The position numbers and the translations under genes were made by a program. Shown one piece after another: positions 22,442-32,727 of a stretch of 38,114 nucleotides of DNA. Numbering within the stretch: position 1 is the first letter of the stretch; each line of letters opens with the position of its first letter. The notes beneath the pieces were generated by a model that was not told the DNA's origin, did not search any database, and worked only from the letters and a program-made list of their open reading frames with translations. This DNA comes from a virus. The stretch covers positions 1-38,114 of the IMG/VR virus record IMGVR_UViG_3300029262_000003. One strand, 5' to 3'.

Positions 22442-22462
22442 TTAACACTCACTAAAGGGAGA
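22440..22462 (+). promoter_or_regulatory. phi3.8 promoter (T3 type, variant at -10)
   Basis: AATTAACACTCACTAAAGGG continues AGA; +1 is at 22457. It is the only T3-type promoter here with A instead of C at -10, within the specificity contacts. The transcript start GGGAGA can pair with TTTCCC at 22470-22475, forming a 5' hairpin like an R3.8 site. Confidence 0.88.
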
Positions 22463-22467
22463 CTTAA

Positions 22468-24254
<1,787 letters not shown>

Positions 24255-24256
<2 letters not shown>

Positions 24257-24277
24257 TTAACCCTCACTAACGGGAAC
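24255..24277 (+). promoter_or_regulatory. phi4.3 promoter (T3 type)
   Basis: AATTAACCCTCACTAACGGG continues AAC; +1 is G at 24272 and the -1 base is C. It drives 4.3, 4.5 and the polymerase gene. Confidence 0.92.
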
Positions 24278-24302
24278 AACCTCAAACCATAGGAGACACA
24301 TC

Positions 24303-24515
24303 ATGTTTAAATTCATTAACACTTTAGGTAAGCTGGTAGTCAAACTGTACTTCATCGAAGCCAAGAAGCTGGACAAGAAAGCCAAAGCTGATTCACAGCG
24401 TGCCATTGAGTTGGCGAAACAGTCCCGTGAGAAATCCGATGCGGCTGTTAGTGGCGTCCATAAGTCGGCAGCGATTGCAGCCAAAGCGCAGTCCATGAGC
24501 AAATTCTTTGAGTAA
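24303..24515 (+). CDS. 4.3: gp4.3, small lysine/alanine-rich protein
   Basis: This 70-residue protein starts at ATG 24303 after ATAGGAGACACATC. It matches T7 gp4.3 (70 residues) in position and size. A short hydrophobic N-terminus (MFKFINTLGKLVVKLYF) is followed by a charged amphipathic helix (KLDKKAKADSQRAIELAKQS), so membrane-surface association or a coiled coil is possible. No function has been assigned to this family. Confidence 0.83.
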   Translation: MFKFINTLGKLVVKLYFIEAKKLDKKAKADSQRAIELAKQSREKSDAAVSGVHKSAAIAAKAQSMSKFFE

Positions 24516-24527
24516 TAGGAGCACAAC

Positions 24528-24812
24528 ATGAGTAAATCAATCAAGCACGCAAACACCATCCGTCTGCCGGACACTGCTGACCAGTTCGCTCGTCGGGTAC
24601 ACATTAATGTGCGTGGCGAGAAGGTCACAATGGTCTACCGCTGGAAAGACCACAAGTCTCCGAAGGCACACACTCAGCGTATGACCTTGGACGACAAGCA
24701 GGTAGGCCGCCTGATGGGTGCCCTGACTATGGCTGCTGACAATGTGGTTGGGGATAACCGCGAGCGTCTGGTAGAGTTCGGCGCTGGTATGCAAGAGATT
24801 ATCGAGAAGTGA
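24528..24812 (+). CDS. 4.5: gp4.5, conserved middle protein
   Basis: This 94-residue soluble protein begins at ATG 24528 after AATAGGAGCACAAC, 12 bp past gene 4.3. It corresponds to T7 gp4.5 (89-95 residues). It is basic in the first half (HANTIRLPDTADQFARRVHI) and helical at the C-terminus. No known motif is seen. It lies in the DNA-replication cluster just before the polymerase gene, but a link to replication is only positional. Confidence 0.85.
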   Translation: MSKSIKHANTIRLPDTADQFARRVHINVRGEKVTMVYRWKDHKSPKAHTQRMTLDDKQVGRLMGALTMAADNVVGDNRERLVEFGAGMQEIIEK

Positions 24813-24814
24813 TA

Positions 24815-24850
24815 AACTCAAGGTCGCCCAAGGGTGGCCTTTATGATTAT
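24815..24850 (+). promoter_or_regulatory. RNase III processing hairpin R4.7
   Basis: AACTCAAGGTCGCCC...GGGTGGCCTTTATGATTA forms the standard stem, with AAGGTCGCCC facing GGGTGGCCTT. It lies between genes 4.5 and 5. T7 gene 4.7 is absent. Confidence 0.82.
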
Positions 24851-24879
24851 CATTTAGCACGAAACCAAAGGAGGGCATT

Positions 24880-26994
24880 ATGCTCGTAAGTGACATTGAG
24901 GCCAACAACCTCTTAGAGAAAGTCACCAAGTTTCACTGTGGCGTCATCTATGACTACCGTGATGGTGAGTATCATAGTTATCGTCCGGGCGACTTCGGGG
25001 CGTATCTGGATGCGCTGGAAGCCGAGGTGAAGCGAGGTGGGCTTATTGTTTTCCATAACGGTCACAAGTATGACGTTCCTGCATTGACCAAACTGGCAAA
25101 GCTGCAATTGAACCGAGAGTTCCACCTTCCTCGTGAGAACTGTATCGACACCCTTGTGCTGTCACGCTTGATTCACTCTAACCTAAAGGACACCGATATG
25201 GGTCTTCTGCGTTCCGGTAAACTTCCGGGGAAACGCTTTGGGTCTCACGCTCTGGAGGCGTGGGGTTATCGCTTAGGCGAGATGAAGGGTGAATACAAGG
25301 ATGACTTTAAGCGTATGCTTGAAGAGCAAGGCGAAGAATACGTTGACGGAATGGAGTGGTGGAACTTCAATGAAGAGATGATGGACTATAACGTTCAGGA
25401 CGTTGTGGTCACTAAGGCTCTCCTTGAGAAGCTACTCTCTGACAAACATTACTTCCCTCCTGAGATTGACTTTACGGACGTAGGTTACACTACGTTCTGG
25501 TCAGAATCCCTTGAGGCCGTTGATGTTGAACATCGCGCTGCATGGCTACTCGCTAAGCAAGAGCGCAATGGATTCCCGTTTGACACGAAAGCAATCGAAG
25601 AGTTGTACGTAGAGTTAGCTGCTAGACGCTCTGAGTTGCTACGTAACTTGACCGAAACGTTTGGCTCGTGGTATCAACCTAAAGGTGGAACAGAAATGTT
25701 CTGCCATCCACGAACAGGTAAGCCACTACCTAAATACCCTCGCATTAAGATACCTAAAGTTGGTGGTATCTTTAAGAAGCCTAAGAACAAGGCACAGCGA
25801 GAAGGCCGTGAGCCTTGCGAACTGGATACCCGCGAGTACGTTGCTGGCGCTCCTTATACTCCAGTGGAGCACGTAGTGTTTAACCCTTCGTCTCGTGACC
25901 ACATCCAGAAGAAACTCCAAGAGGCTGGGTGGGTCCCAACTAAGTTCACCGATAAGGGTGCTCCTGTGGTGGACGATGAGGTACTCGAAGGAGTACGCGT
26001 AGATGACCCTGAGAAGCAAGCGGCTATCGACCTCATTAAAGAGTACTTGATGATTCAGAAGCGAATCGGACAGTCTGCTGAGGGAGACAAGGCATGGCTT
26101 CGTTACGTTGCTGAGGACGGTAAGATTCATGGTTCTGTTAACCCTAATGGAGCAGTTACGGGTCGTGCGACCCATGCGTTCCCCAACCTTGCGCAAATTC
26201 CGGGTGTACGTTCTCCTTATGGAGAGCAGTGTCGCGCTGCTTTTGGCGCTGAGCACCATTTGGATGGGATAACTGGTAAGCCTTGGGTTCAGGCAGGTAT
26301 CGACGCATCCGGCCTTGAGTTGCGCTGCTTGGCCCACTTCATGGCTCGCTTTGATAACGGTGAGTATGCTCACGAGATTCTTAATGGTGACATCCACACT
26401 AAGAACCAGATGGCTGCTGAATTACCTACCCGTGATAACGCTAAGACGTTCATCTATGGGTTCCTCTATGGTGCTGGTGATGAGAAGATTGGGCAGATTG
26501 TTGGTGCTGGTAAAGAGCGCGGTAAGGAACTCAAGAAGAAATTCCTTGAGAACACACCTGCGATTGCAGCACTACGTGAGTCTATACAACAGACGCTTGT
26601 CGAATCCTCTCAGTGGGTAGCTGGTGAGCAGCAAGTCAAGTGGAAACGCCGCTGGATTAAAGGTCTGGATGGTCGTAAGGTACACGTTCGTAGTCCTCAC
26701 GCTGCCCTGAATACCCTACTGCAATCCGCTGGTGCTCTCATCTGCAAACTGTGGATTATCAAGACCGAAGAGATGCTCGTAGAGAAAGGCTTGAAGCACG
26801 GCTGGGATGGGGACTTTGCGTACATGGCATGGATACACGACGAAATTCAGGTAGCTTGTCGTACCGAAGAAATCGCTAAGACTGTCATAGAGGTCGCACA
26901 AGAAGCGATGCGTTGGGTTGGAGAGCATTGGAACTTCCGTTGCTTACTCGACACCGAGGGTAAGATGGGAGCCAACTGGAAAGAATGTCACTAA
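24880..26994 (+). CDS. 5: DNA polymerase gp5
   Basis: The 704-residue family A polymerase has exactly the T7 length and ends in the conserved histidine (His704). The 3'-5' exonuclease site starts at [11 protein letters not shown] (Asp5, Glu7). Polymerase motifs are DASGLELRC (A), the O-helix [17 protein letters not shown] (B) and IHDEIQ (C). The thioredoxin-binding loop lies in the thumb at about residues 260-340, where the host TrxA binds and gives processivity. The start follows AAAGGAGGGCATT. It copies phage DNA with gp4, gp2.5 and host thioredoxin. Confidence 0.97.
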
Positions 26995-27004
26995 TGGAGG
27001 TATT

Positions 27005-27310
27005 ATGGGAGGCGTTGCAACATTGCGGTTTCACAAGATGCCTACCGGATGTATCGTGTGCGTTTCCCATAAGAGAAACCAAGATGGATACTTCCGGTAT
27101 AGCATAGGGTCTTCTCGTAAAGGTGAGAAGAAACACTTTATGTTTCATCGATGGGTGTGGGAACAACATAAAGGTCCGATACCAGATGGTTACGAGATAG
27201 ACCACATATGTCTTAATAGAGGTTGTTGTAACGTAGAGCACCTACAGTGTATACCAAAGCGAGACCACATTATTAAGACAAACAAAGAGCGTAAACTTGT
27301 CAAGAAATAA
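27005..27310 (+). CDS. 5.3: HNH endonuclease-like protein gp5.3
   Basis: From ATG 27005, after ATGGAGGTATT, the protein is 101 residues; the in-frame ATG at 26918 is inside gene 5. It shows a typical phage HNH motif: HRWVWEQHKGPIPDGYEIDH, then CLNRGCCNVEHLQ. This type occurs as free-standing homing-like endonucleases in T7-group phages. It is the only HNH gene I find here; the T7 homologues at 2.8, 3.8, 7 and 7.7 are missing. Base composition is more AT-rich than that of gene 5, consistent with a mobile origin. Whether it cuts DNA is not shown. Confidence 0.85.
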   Translation: MGGVATLRFHKMPTGCIVCVSHKRNQDGYFRYSIGSSRKGEKKHFMFHRWVWEQHKGPIPDGYEIDHICLNRGCCNVEHLQCIPKRDHIIKTNKERKLVKK

Positions 27311-27323
27311 AGGAGAAATTATT

Positions 27324-27620
27324 ATGGCTATCACTAAGAAATTTAAAGTGTCCTTTGATGTTACCCTTAAGCTGGACAGCGAGACCGAAGAACTGATGCG
27401 AGAAAAGATTCTGGACTTAGCGCATCGTGCTGGTGCTGGTGAGGAGATTACTCCTATGGACCGAGAGTTGCTCGTTCAGGCCCTAACACGCGGTCCAGAC
27501 GGTGCTGCTGCATTTGCTGTACGCCAAGGTATCCGTAATGCTGTCAAGGAGATGTTCGAAGAGACTAGTGATAAATCACTGTTAAAACTCTCTCCTGCAA
27601 CTGTACGGGAGGTGTTCTGA
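27324..27620 (+). CDS. 5.5: gp5.5, H-NS-binding protein
   Basis: The product is 98 residues from ATG 27324, which follows AAAGGAGAAATTATT; the ORF opening at 27297 is upstream of this site. T7 gp5.5 (99 residues) binds the host nucleoid protein H-NS and relieves its repression, and is also involved in resisting the Rex exclusion system. The start MAITKKFKVSFDVT and the end SPATVREVF match T7, while the centre is diverged. The stop overlaps the 5.7 start region (TGATG), suggesting coupling; T7 also makes a 5.5-5.7 fusion by frameshift. Confidence 0.87.
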   Translation: MAITKKFKVSFDVTLKLDSETEELMREKILDLAHRAGAGEEITPMDRELLVQALTRGPDGAAAFAVRQGIRNAVKEMFEETSDKSLLKLSPATVREVF

Positions 27621-27829
27621 TGTCTGACTACCTGAAAGTGCTACAAGCAATCAAAGGTTGCCCTAAGACTTTCCAGTCCAACTATGTACGGAACAATGCG
27701 AGCCTCGTAGCGGAGGCCGCTTCCCGTGGTCACATCTCGTGCCTGACCACAAGTGGACGTAACGGTGGCGCTTGGGAAATTACTGCTTCTGGTACTCGCT
27801 TTTTGAAACGAATGGGAGGTTGTGTCTAA
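27620..27829 (+). CDS. 5.7: gp5.7, inhibitor of the stationary-phase sigma factor
   Basis: The 69-residue protein is, as I recall it, almost identical to T7 gp5.7, which binds sigma-S RNA polymerase and blocks RpoS-dependent transcription in slow-growing hosts. It has TSGRNGGAWEITASGTRFLK at the C-terminal half and a small helical fold. Its start overlaps the 5.5 stop and its stop overlaps the 5.9 start (TAATG), so 5.5-5.7-5.9-6 form a tightly coupled run. This strong similarity contrasts with the divergent neighbour 5.5. Confidence 0.9.
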   Translation: MSDYLKVLQAIKGCPKTFQSNYVRNNASLVAEAASRGHISCLTTSGRNGGAWEITASGTRFLKRMGGCV

Positions 27830-27987
27830 TGTCTCGTGACCTTGTGACTATTCCGCGCGATGTGTGGAACGATATGCAAGGCTACATCGACTCTCTTGAA
27901 CGTGAGAACGATAGCCTTAAGAATCAACTGATGGAAGCTGACGAATACGTGGCTGAGCTAGAGGAGAAACTTAATGGCACTTCTTGA
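27829..27987 (+). CDS. 5.9: gp5.9, RecBCD inhibitor
   Basis: From ATG 27829 (TAATG overlap with 5.7) the product is 52 residues, as in T7, and by recollection nearly identical. It is a highly acidic parallel coiled coil (YIDSLERENDSLKNQLMEAD) that mimics DNA and blocks the RecBCD nuclease, protecting the linear phage genome. The longer frame from ATG 27772 would run inside 5.7 and is rejected. Its 3' end overlaps gene 6 by 14 bp. Confidence 0.92.
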   Translation: MSRDLVTIPRDVWNDMQGYIDSLERENDSLKNQLMEADEYVAELEEKLNGTS

Positions 27988-28882
27988 CCTTAAACAATTC
28001 TACGAGTTACGTGAAGGCTGTGACGACAAAGGTATCCTTGTGATGGATGGAGACTGGCTGGTCTTCCAAGCGATGAGTGCTGCTGAGTTTGATGCCTCAT
28101 GGGAGGAAGAGATTTGGCACCGCTGCTGCGACCACGCTAAGGCCCGTCAGATTCTTGAGGATTCCATTAAGTCCTACGAGACCCGCAAGAAGGCTTGGGT
28201 AGGTGCTCCGATTGTCCTTGCGTTCACCGATAGTGTTAACTGGCGTAAAGAACTGGTTGACCCGAACTACAAGGCTAACCGCAAGGCAACCAAGAAACCT
28301 GTAGGTTACTTTGAGTTCCTTGAGGCTCTCTTTGAGCGTGAAGAGTTCTATTGCATCCGTGAGCCTATGCTTGAAGGTGATGACGTTATGGGAGTTATCG
28401 CTTCCAACCCGTCTGCATTCGGTGCTCGTAAGGCTGTAATCATCTCGTGCGATAAGGACTTTAAGACCATCCCTAACTGTGACTTCCTGTGGTGTACCAC
28501 TGGTAACATCCTGACTCAGACCAAAGAGACCGCTGATTGGTGGCATCTCTTCCAGACCATCAAGGGTGATATGACCGATGGCTACTCCGGGATTCCCGGC
28601 TGGGGCGATACGGCAGAAGGTTTCCTGAATGACCCGTTCATTGTGGAGCCTGTAGAGTCCGTGTTGAAGTCTGGTAAGAACAAGGGGCAGACAGTAACCA
28701 AGTGGGTGAAGCGTGCTCCTGATGCGACTGAGACTCTGTGGGACTGCATTAAATCCATTGGTGCAAAGGCTGGGATGACCGAGCAGGAAATCATCAAGCA
28801 AGGCCAGATGGCTCGCATTCTTCGCTTCGAGGAATACAATTACATTGACAAGGAGATCTACTTATGGACGCCGCGAAGCTGA
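27974..28882 (+). CDS. 6: 5'-3' exonuclease gp6
   Basis: The 302-residue enzyme (T7 has 300) belongs to the FEN/5'-nuclease family. Metal-binding acidic residues are seen in [38 protein letters not shown] and the helix-hairpin stretch [19 protein letters not shown]. It degrades host DNA to nucleotides, removes RNA primers and supports recombination and concatemer formation. The start ATG follows AGAGGAGAAACTTA within the end of 5.9, and its 3' end overlaps gene 6.3 by 19 bp. Confidence 0.95.
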
Positions 28883-28977
28883 TTACCGTCGCTGTGCTGG
28901 TAGGTATGCTGGCGCGTGGTCTCTGGATGTTCGCTCTCATAGTCCGAGACGTGAAGCGAGACTCAGAGATTAAGTGA
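28864..28977 (+). CDS. 6.3: gp6.3, small membrane protein
   Basis: The 37-residue frame from ATG 28864 (after AAGGAGATCTACTT) overlaps the end of gene 6 and stops at TGA 28975-28977. The sequence is one hydrophobic helix ([20 protein letters not shown]) with a basic-acidic tail ([11 protein letters not shown]). T7 gp6.3 is also 37 residues. Its function is unknown. An inner-membrane location is likely. Confidence 0.8.
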
Positions 28978-28979
28978 TA

Positions 28980-29037
28980 AACTCAAGGCTCTCTACAATT
29001 AACCCTCACTAAAGGGAAGAGGGAGCCTTTATGATTA
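28980..29037 (+). promoter_or_regulatory. RNase III hairpin R6.5 enclosing promoter phi6.5
   Basis: AACTCAAGGCTCTC at the left pairs with GAGGGAGCCTTTATGATT at the right (AAGGCTC facing GAGCCTT). phi6.5 forms the loop. Only transcripts read through from upstream carry the full hairpin; those starting at phi6.5 have just the right arm. Confidence 0.78.
28997..29019 (+). promoter_or_regulatory. phi6.5 promoter (T3 type)
   Basis: AATTAACCCTCACTAAAGGG continues AAG; +1 is at 29014. It is a strong consensus apart from +5/+6 and opens the late region. Confidence 0.94.
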
Positions 29038-29070
29038 TTACTTTAAGACTTAACCCTAAGAGGTGAAATT

Positions 29071-29316
29071 ATGTTACAACCAATTAATCATGTTTTAACT
29101 CATCCCGATGATATTCCTAGTATGCCTCGTGCAGCTAAAGAGTATCTACAGGTGCGCTTCAATCAGGCTTATGTGATGGAGTCCGGGGAGTACCGTGCGC
29201 TCCGCGCTGCTGGATACTCTGAGTCTTTCATTGCGGGTGTGATGCATGGTCTGTACCTTGCCTCTCGTACACTTGATGAGATTGAGGTGCGTAAAGAGCA
29301 ACTGAGACAGGAGTAA
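29071..29316 (+). CDS. 6.5: gp6.5, conserved late-region protein
   Basis: The 81-residue protein begins at ATG 29071 after AAGAGGTGAAATT, 94 bp from the phi6.5 start. It matches T7 gp6.5 (84 residues) in location and length. The sequence is soluble and helix-rich (DDIPSMPRAAKEYLQVRF; AAGYSESFIAGVMHGLYLAS) without a recognised domain. It is the first gene read from phi6.5. Function unknown. Confidence 0.85.
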   Translation: MLQPINHVLTHPDDIPSMPRAAKEYLQVRFNQAYVMESGEYRALRAAGYSESFIAGVMHGLYLASRTLDEIEVRKEQLRQE

Positions 29317-29320
29317 TTAT

Positions 29321-29572
29321 ATGTGCTGGAAACCGAAGGTGAAAGTCCCTAAGATGGACACTAACCAGATTCGCGCTGCCGAACCAGCACCTTTGACTGA
29401 ACCACCGAAATCTGTGGTATGGGGAGGCGATGACGATGAGGACACCAGCGTGTCTTCCTCTGAGGTGCCAACCACACCGAGCAGCGGTAAGAGCAGTCTA
29501 AAGGTAAAGCTGGACGACAGCGCAGCCAAGAACAAGAGTAAATCCTCCATTCGCTCCAAGGCGTTTGGGTAA
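29321..29572 (+). CDS. 6.7: gp6.7, virion-associated protein
   Basis: The 83-residue protein starts at ATG 29321 after CAGGAGTAATT, 4 bp past gene 6.5. T7 gp6.7 (88 residues) is a low-copy virion protein ejected into the cell, needed for stable assembly of the tail and core. The product is low-complexity and disordered: proline-rich at the start, with an acidic patch (GGDDDEDTSVSSSEVPTT) and a serine/lysine-rich end (KNKSKSSIRSKAFG). The start MCWKPKVKVPKMD resembles gp14's MCW start, a feature shared within T7 virion proteins. Confidence 0.87.
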   Translation: MCWKPKVKVPKMDTNQIRAAEPAPLTEPPKSVVWGGDDDEDTSVSSSEVPTTPSSGKSSLKVKLDDSAAKNKSKSSIRSKAFG

Positions 29573-29598
29573 TTGTGACATAACATAGGGGACACATT

Positions 29599-29919
29599 AT
29601 GGGATTCTTCAAGAAAATCAAGAAAGCTGTTAAGAAAGTAGTTAAGGAAGTTGGTAAACCGATCGAGAAGGCTGGTAAGGAAGTCGGTAAAGCCGTTGGT
29701 GGGGCGCTGGGTGCTGGTAAGCAGGAGATTATCCAACAAGAGGCTCCGGCACCAGTAGTAGCTGCACCACCACCAGCACAGGTTGTAGATGTACCTGAAC
29801 AGGATAAGGCTGAGGGTGAGGATGAGGCGCAAACCGAGAGCGCACGTAAGAAGGCCCGCGCTGGTGGTAAGAAGGCACTTAGCGTAGCTCGCAGTTCCGG
29901 CGGTGGAATCAATATCTGA
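29599..29919 (+). CDS. 7.3: gp7.3, tail/virion protein
   Basis: The 106-residue protein (T7 has 99) begins at ATG 29599 after ATAGGGGACACATT. Its N-terminal part is a run of lysine/valine/glycine repeats (KKIKKAVKKVVKEVGKPIEK) likely to form an amphipathic helix. A glycine/alanine segment, a proline-rich stretch (APAPVVAAPPPAQV) and a basic C-terminus follow. T7 gp7.3 is a tail-associated virion protein required for adsorption and ejected into the outer membrane. Gene 8 follows after 10 bp. Confidence 0.87.
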   Translation: MGFFKKIKKAVKKVVKEVGKPIEKAGKEVGKAVGGALGAGKQEIIQQEAPAPVVAAPPPAQVVDVPEQDKAEGEDEAQTESARKKARAGGKKALSVARSSGGGINI

Positions 29920-29929
29920 GGAGGACTGA

Positions 29930-31537
29930 ATGGCTGATTCAAAACGTACAGGATTGGGCGAAGACGGTGCTAAAGCTACCTATGACCGCCTAACAAACGA
30001 CCGTAGAGCCTATGAGACTCGTGCGGAGAACTGTGCGCAATACACCATTCCGTCCTTGTTCCCGAAGGAGTCCGATAACGAATCTACCGACTACACGACT
30101 CCGTGGCAGGCTGTAGGTGCGCGGGGTCTCAACAATCTAGCCTCTAAGTTAATGCTTGCGTTATTCCCGATGCAGTCGTGGATGAAGCTGACCATTAGCG
30201 AATATGAGGCGAAGCAGCTTGTTGGAGACCCTGATGGACTCGCTAAGGTGGACGAAGGTCTGTCAATGGTTGAGCGCATAATCATGAACTATATCGAATC
30301 CAACAGTTACCGCGTAACACTCTTTGAGTGCCTCAAGCAGTTGATCGTGGCTGGTAACGCCCTGCTTTACTTACCGGAACCAGAAGGTAGCTACAATCCG
30401 ATGAAGCTGTACCGATTGTCTTCTTATGTTGTCCAAAGAGACGCATACGGCAATGTGTTACAGATTGTCACTCGTGACCAGATAGCCTTTGGTGCTCTCC
30501 CGGAAGACGTTAGGTCTGCGGTAGAGAAATCTGGTGGTGAGAAGAAGATGGACGAAATGGTCGATGTGTACACCCATGTGTATCTCGATGAAGAGTCCGG
30601 CGATTACCTCAAGTACGAGGAAGTAGAGGACGTTGAGATTGATGGTTCCGATGCCACCTATCCGACTGACGCGATGCCCTACATTCCGGTTCGCATGGTT
30701 CGCATTGATGGCGAGTCTTACGGTCGCTCCTACTGTGAAGAATACTTAGGTGACTTAAGGTCGCTTGAGAATCTCCAAGAGGCTATCGTTAAGATGAGTA
30801 TGATTAGCGCGAAGGTCATTGGTCTGGTGAACCCGGCTGGCATTACGCAGCCCCGTAGATTAACCAAAGCTCAGACTGGTGACTTCGTTCCAGGCCGTCG
30901 AGAAGATATTGACTTCCTGCAACTGGAGAAGCAAGCTGACTTTACCGTAGCGAAAGCTGTGAGTGACCAGATAGAAGCACGCTTATCGTATGCCTTTATG
31001 TTGAACTCTGCGGTACAGCGCACAGGCGAACGTGTGACCGCCGAAGAGATTCGATACGTTGCGTCAGAACTGGAAGATACGCTTGGTGGCGTCTACTCGA
31101 TTCTGTCTCAAGAATTGCAATTGCCTCTGGTACGTGTGCTCTTGAAGCAACTCCAAGCAACCTCGCAGATTCCTGAGCTACCGAAAGAAGCCGTTGAGCC
31201 TACTATCAGTACAGGTCTGGAAGCAATTGGTCGTGGTCAAGACCTCGATAAGCTGGAGCGTTGCATCTCAGCGTGGGCGGCTCTTGCCCCTATGCAGGGA
31301 GACCCGGACATTAATCTTGCTGTCATTAAGCTACGCATTGCTAACGCTATAGGTATTGATACTTCTGGTATCCTACTGACGGATGAACAGAAGCAAGCCC
31401 TTATGATGCAGGATGCGGCACAAACAGGCGTCGAGAATGCTGCGGCTGCTGGTGGTGCTGGTGTTGGTGCTTTGGCTACCTCAAGTCCAGAAGCCATGCA
31501 AGGTGCTGCTGCACAGGCTGGCCTCAACGCCACCTAA
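29930..31537 (+). CDS. 8: Portal (head-tail connector) protein gp8
   Basis: The 535-residue protein (T7 has 536) forms the dodecameric ring through which DNA enters and leaves the head. Characteristic stretches are NLASKLMLALFPMQSWMKL near residue 70, VGARGLNN and ESYGRSYCEEYLGDL in the middle, and AQTGVENAAAAGGAGVGA in the alanine-rich C-terminal tail. The ATG follows GAGGAGGACTGA. It is expressed from phi6.5 and read-through, and its stop overlaps promoter phi9. Confidence 0.96.
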   Translation: MADSKRTGLGEDGAKATYDRLTNDRRAYETRAENCAQYTIPSLFPKESDNESTDYTTPWQAVGARGLNNLASKLMLALFPMQSWMKLTISEYEAKQLVGDPDGLAKVDEGLSMVERIIMNYIESNSYRVTLFECLKQLIVAGNALLYLPEPEGSYNPMKLYRLSSYVVQRDAYGNVLQIVTRDQIAFGALPEDVRSAVEKSGGEKKMDEMVDVYTHVYLDEESGDYLKYEEVEDVEIDGSDATYPTDAMPYIPVRMVRIDGESYGRSYCEEYLGDLRSLENLQEAIVKMSMISAKVIGLVNPAGITQPRRLTKAQTGDFVPGRREDIDFLQLEKQADFTVAKAVSDQIEARLSYAFMLNSAVQRTGERVTAEEIRYVASELEDTLGGVYSILSQELQLPLVRVLLKQLQATSQIPELPKEAVEPTISTGLEAIGRGQDLDKLERCISAWAALAPMQGDPDINLAVIKLRIANAIGIDTSGILLTDEQKQALMMQDAAQTGVENAAAAGGAGVGALATSSPEAMQGAAAQAGLNAT

Positions 31538-31557
31538 TTACCCTCACTAAAGGGAGA
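31535..31557 (+). promoter_or_regulatory. phi9 promoter (T3 type)
   Basis: AATTACCCTCACTAAAGGGA continues GAC; +1 is at 31552. The only deviation is at -13. The transcript start GGGAGACC (31552-31559) can pair with GGTTTCCC (31601-31608), placing a hairpin at the mRNA 5' end and forming an R8.5-like site. Confidence 0.93.
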
Positions 31558-31638
31558 CCTCATCTTTGAAATGAGCGATGACTAAAGGTTGGAGTCCTTT
31601 GGTTTCCCTTTATCTTTAATAACTTAGGAGATTTAATA

Positions 31639-32571
31639 ATGGCTGAATCTAATGCAGACGTTTATGCGTCCTTCGGTGTGAACAACGCGGTAATGACCGG
31701 AAGCACACCTACTGAACACGAACAGAATATGCTGAGTCTCGACGTTGCTGCCCGTGATGGCGATGATGCAATCGTGCTTAGCGATGAACCGACTTCCCAT
31801 AACGATGACCCCTATGCGGCAGGTGTAGACCCGTTCGCTGATGGTGAAGATGATGAGGGCCGCATTCAGGTTCGTATCAGTGAAGATGGCAATGAAGCCG
31901 GGTTCGACACTGATGGCGATAACTCTGAGGTGGAGACCGAAGGTGAGGACGTTGAGTTTGAACCGCTGGGTGACACCCCAGAAGAACTAAGCCAAGTGAC
32001 TGAGCAATTAGGTCAGCACGAAGAAGGCTTTCAGGCGATGGTCGAGCAGGCAGTTGAGCGTGGACTGAGCGCAGACTCTGTGAGTCGAATCTACGAAGAG
32101 TATGAAGCCGATGGCATCTCCGAGAAATCCTATGCTGAACTAGAAGCTGCTGGCTATAGTCGTGCCTTTGTGGACTCATACATCTCAGGTCAGGAAGCTC
32201 TGGTAGACCAGTACGTCAATCAGGTAGTTGCCTTTGCTGGTGGTCAGGAGCGCTTTAGTGCAATCCATACTCACCTCGAAGCGACAAACCCTGCTGCTGC
32301 TGAGTCCCTTGAGTCTGCCATGATGAACCGAGACTTGGCGACCGTCAAAGCGATTATCAATCTGGCTGGTGAGAGCTACACGAAGAAATTCGGTAAGCCT
32401 GCCAACCGTAGTGTTACCAAGCGTGCTACTCCGGTTAAACCCGTAGCTCGTCAGAAAGAGGGCTTTACGAATCAGGCTGAGATGATTAAAGCTATGAGCG
32501 ACCCGCGCTATCGTAGCGATTCTGCCTACCGCCAAATGGTAGAACAGAAGGTTATCGACTCCAGTTTCTAA
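31639..32571 (+). CDS. 9: Capsid assembly (scaffolding) protein gp9
   Basis: The 310-residue protein (T7 has 307) is very acidic in the first ~110 residues (DDDPYAAG, GEDDEGRIQV, SEVETEGEDVEFEPLG) and basic at the C-terminus (SVTKRATPVKPVARQKEG), the usual scaffold pattern with a positive coat-binding tail. It guides gp10 into procapsids and leaves when DNA enters. The start ATG follows TAGGAGATTTAATA, about 85 bp from the phi9 start. Its stop overlaps phi10. Confidence 0.95.
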   Translation: MAESNADVYASFGVNNAVMTGSTPTEHEQNMLSLDVAARDGDDAIVLSDEPTSHNDDPYAAGVDPFADGEDDEGRIQVRISEDGNEAGFDTDGDNSEVETEGEDVEFEPLGDTPEELSQVTEQLGQHEEGFQAMVEQAVERGLSADSVSRIYEEYEADGISEKSYAELEAAGYSRAFVDSYISGQEALVDQYVNQVVAFAGGQERFSAIHTHLEATNPAAAESLESAMMNRDLATVKAIINLAGESYTKKFGKPANRSVTKRATPVKPVARQKEGFTNQAEMIKAMSDPRYRSDSAYRQMVEQKVIDSSF

Positions 32572-32592
32572 TTAACCCTCACTAAAGGGAGA
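32570..32592 (+). promoter_or_regulatory. phi10 promoter (T3 type)
   Basis: AATTAACCCTCACTAAAGGG continues AGA, a perfect T3 class III consensus with +1 at 32587. GGGAGAGACC (32587-32596) can pair with GGTCACTCCC (32640-32649) at nine of ten positions, giving a stable 5' leader hairpin for the capsid message. Confidence 0.97.
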
Positions 32593-32727
32593 GACCATAG
32601 ATGCCTACAATGGTTGAATCACCTGAGCACAGAACTTTGTGGTCACTCCCATAGGTGAAACATTGAGAACCAACTCGATTCAAGTAGTAACCAAACTTTT
32701 CTTTAAATTAACATAAGGAGATTCAAC

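Noticed and set aside
25726-26397. Antisense frame of 223 codons opposite gene 5
   Set aside because: A shadow of the polymerase gene, without expression signals.
28097-28801. Antisense frame of 234 codons opposite gene 6
   Set aside because: No promoter or Shine-Dalgarno; the product resembles nothing known and follows the gene 6 codon pattern.
29361-29942. Antisense frame of 193 codons over 6.7 and 7.3
   Set aside because: Low-complexity proline, serine and alanine sequence produced by the repetitive codons of 6.7 and 7.3; no expression signals.
32601-32654. 17-codon minicistron in the gene 10 leader (ATG 32601 to TAG 32654)
   Set aside because: It lies in the loop and right arm of the predicted leader hairpin, and the purine-rich site before it is the promoter's own GGGAGA. 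It is too short to support.
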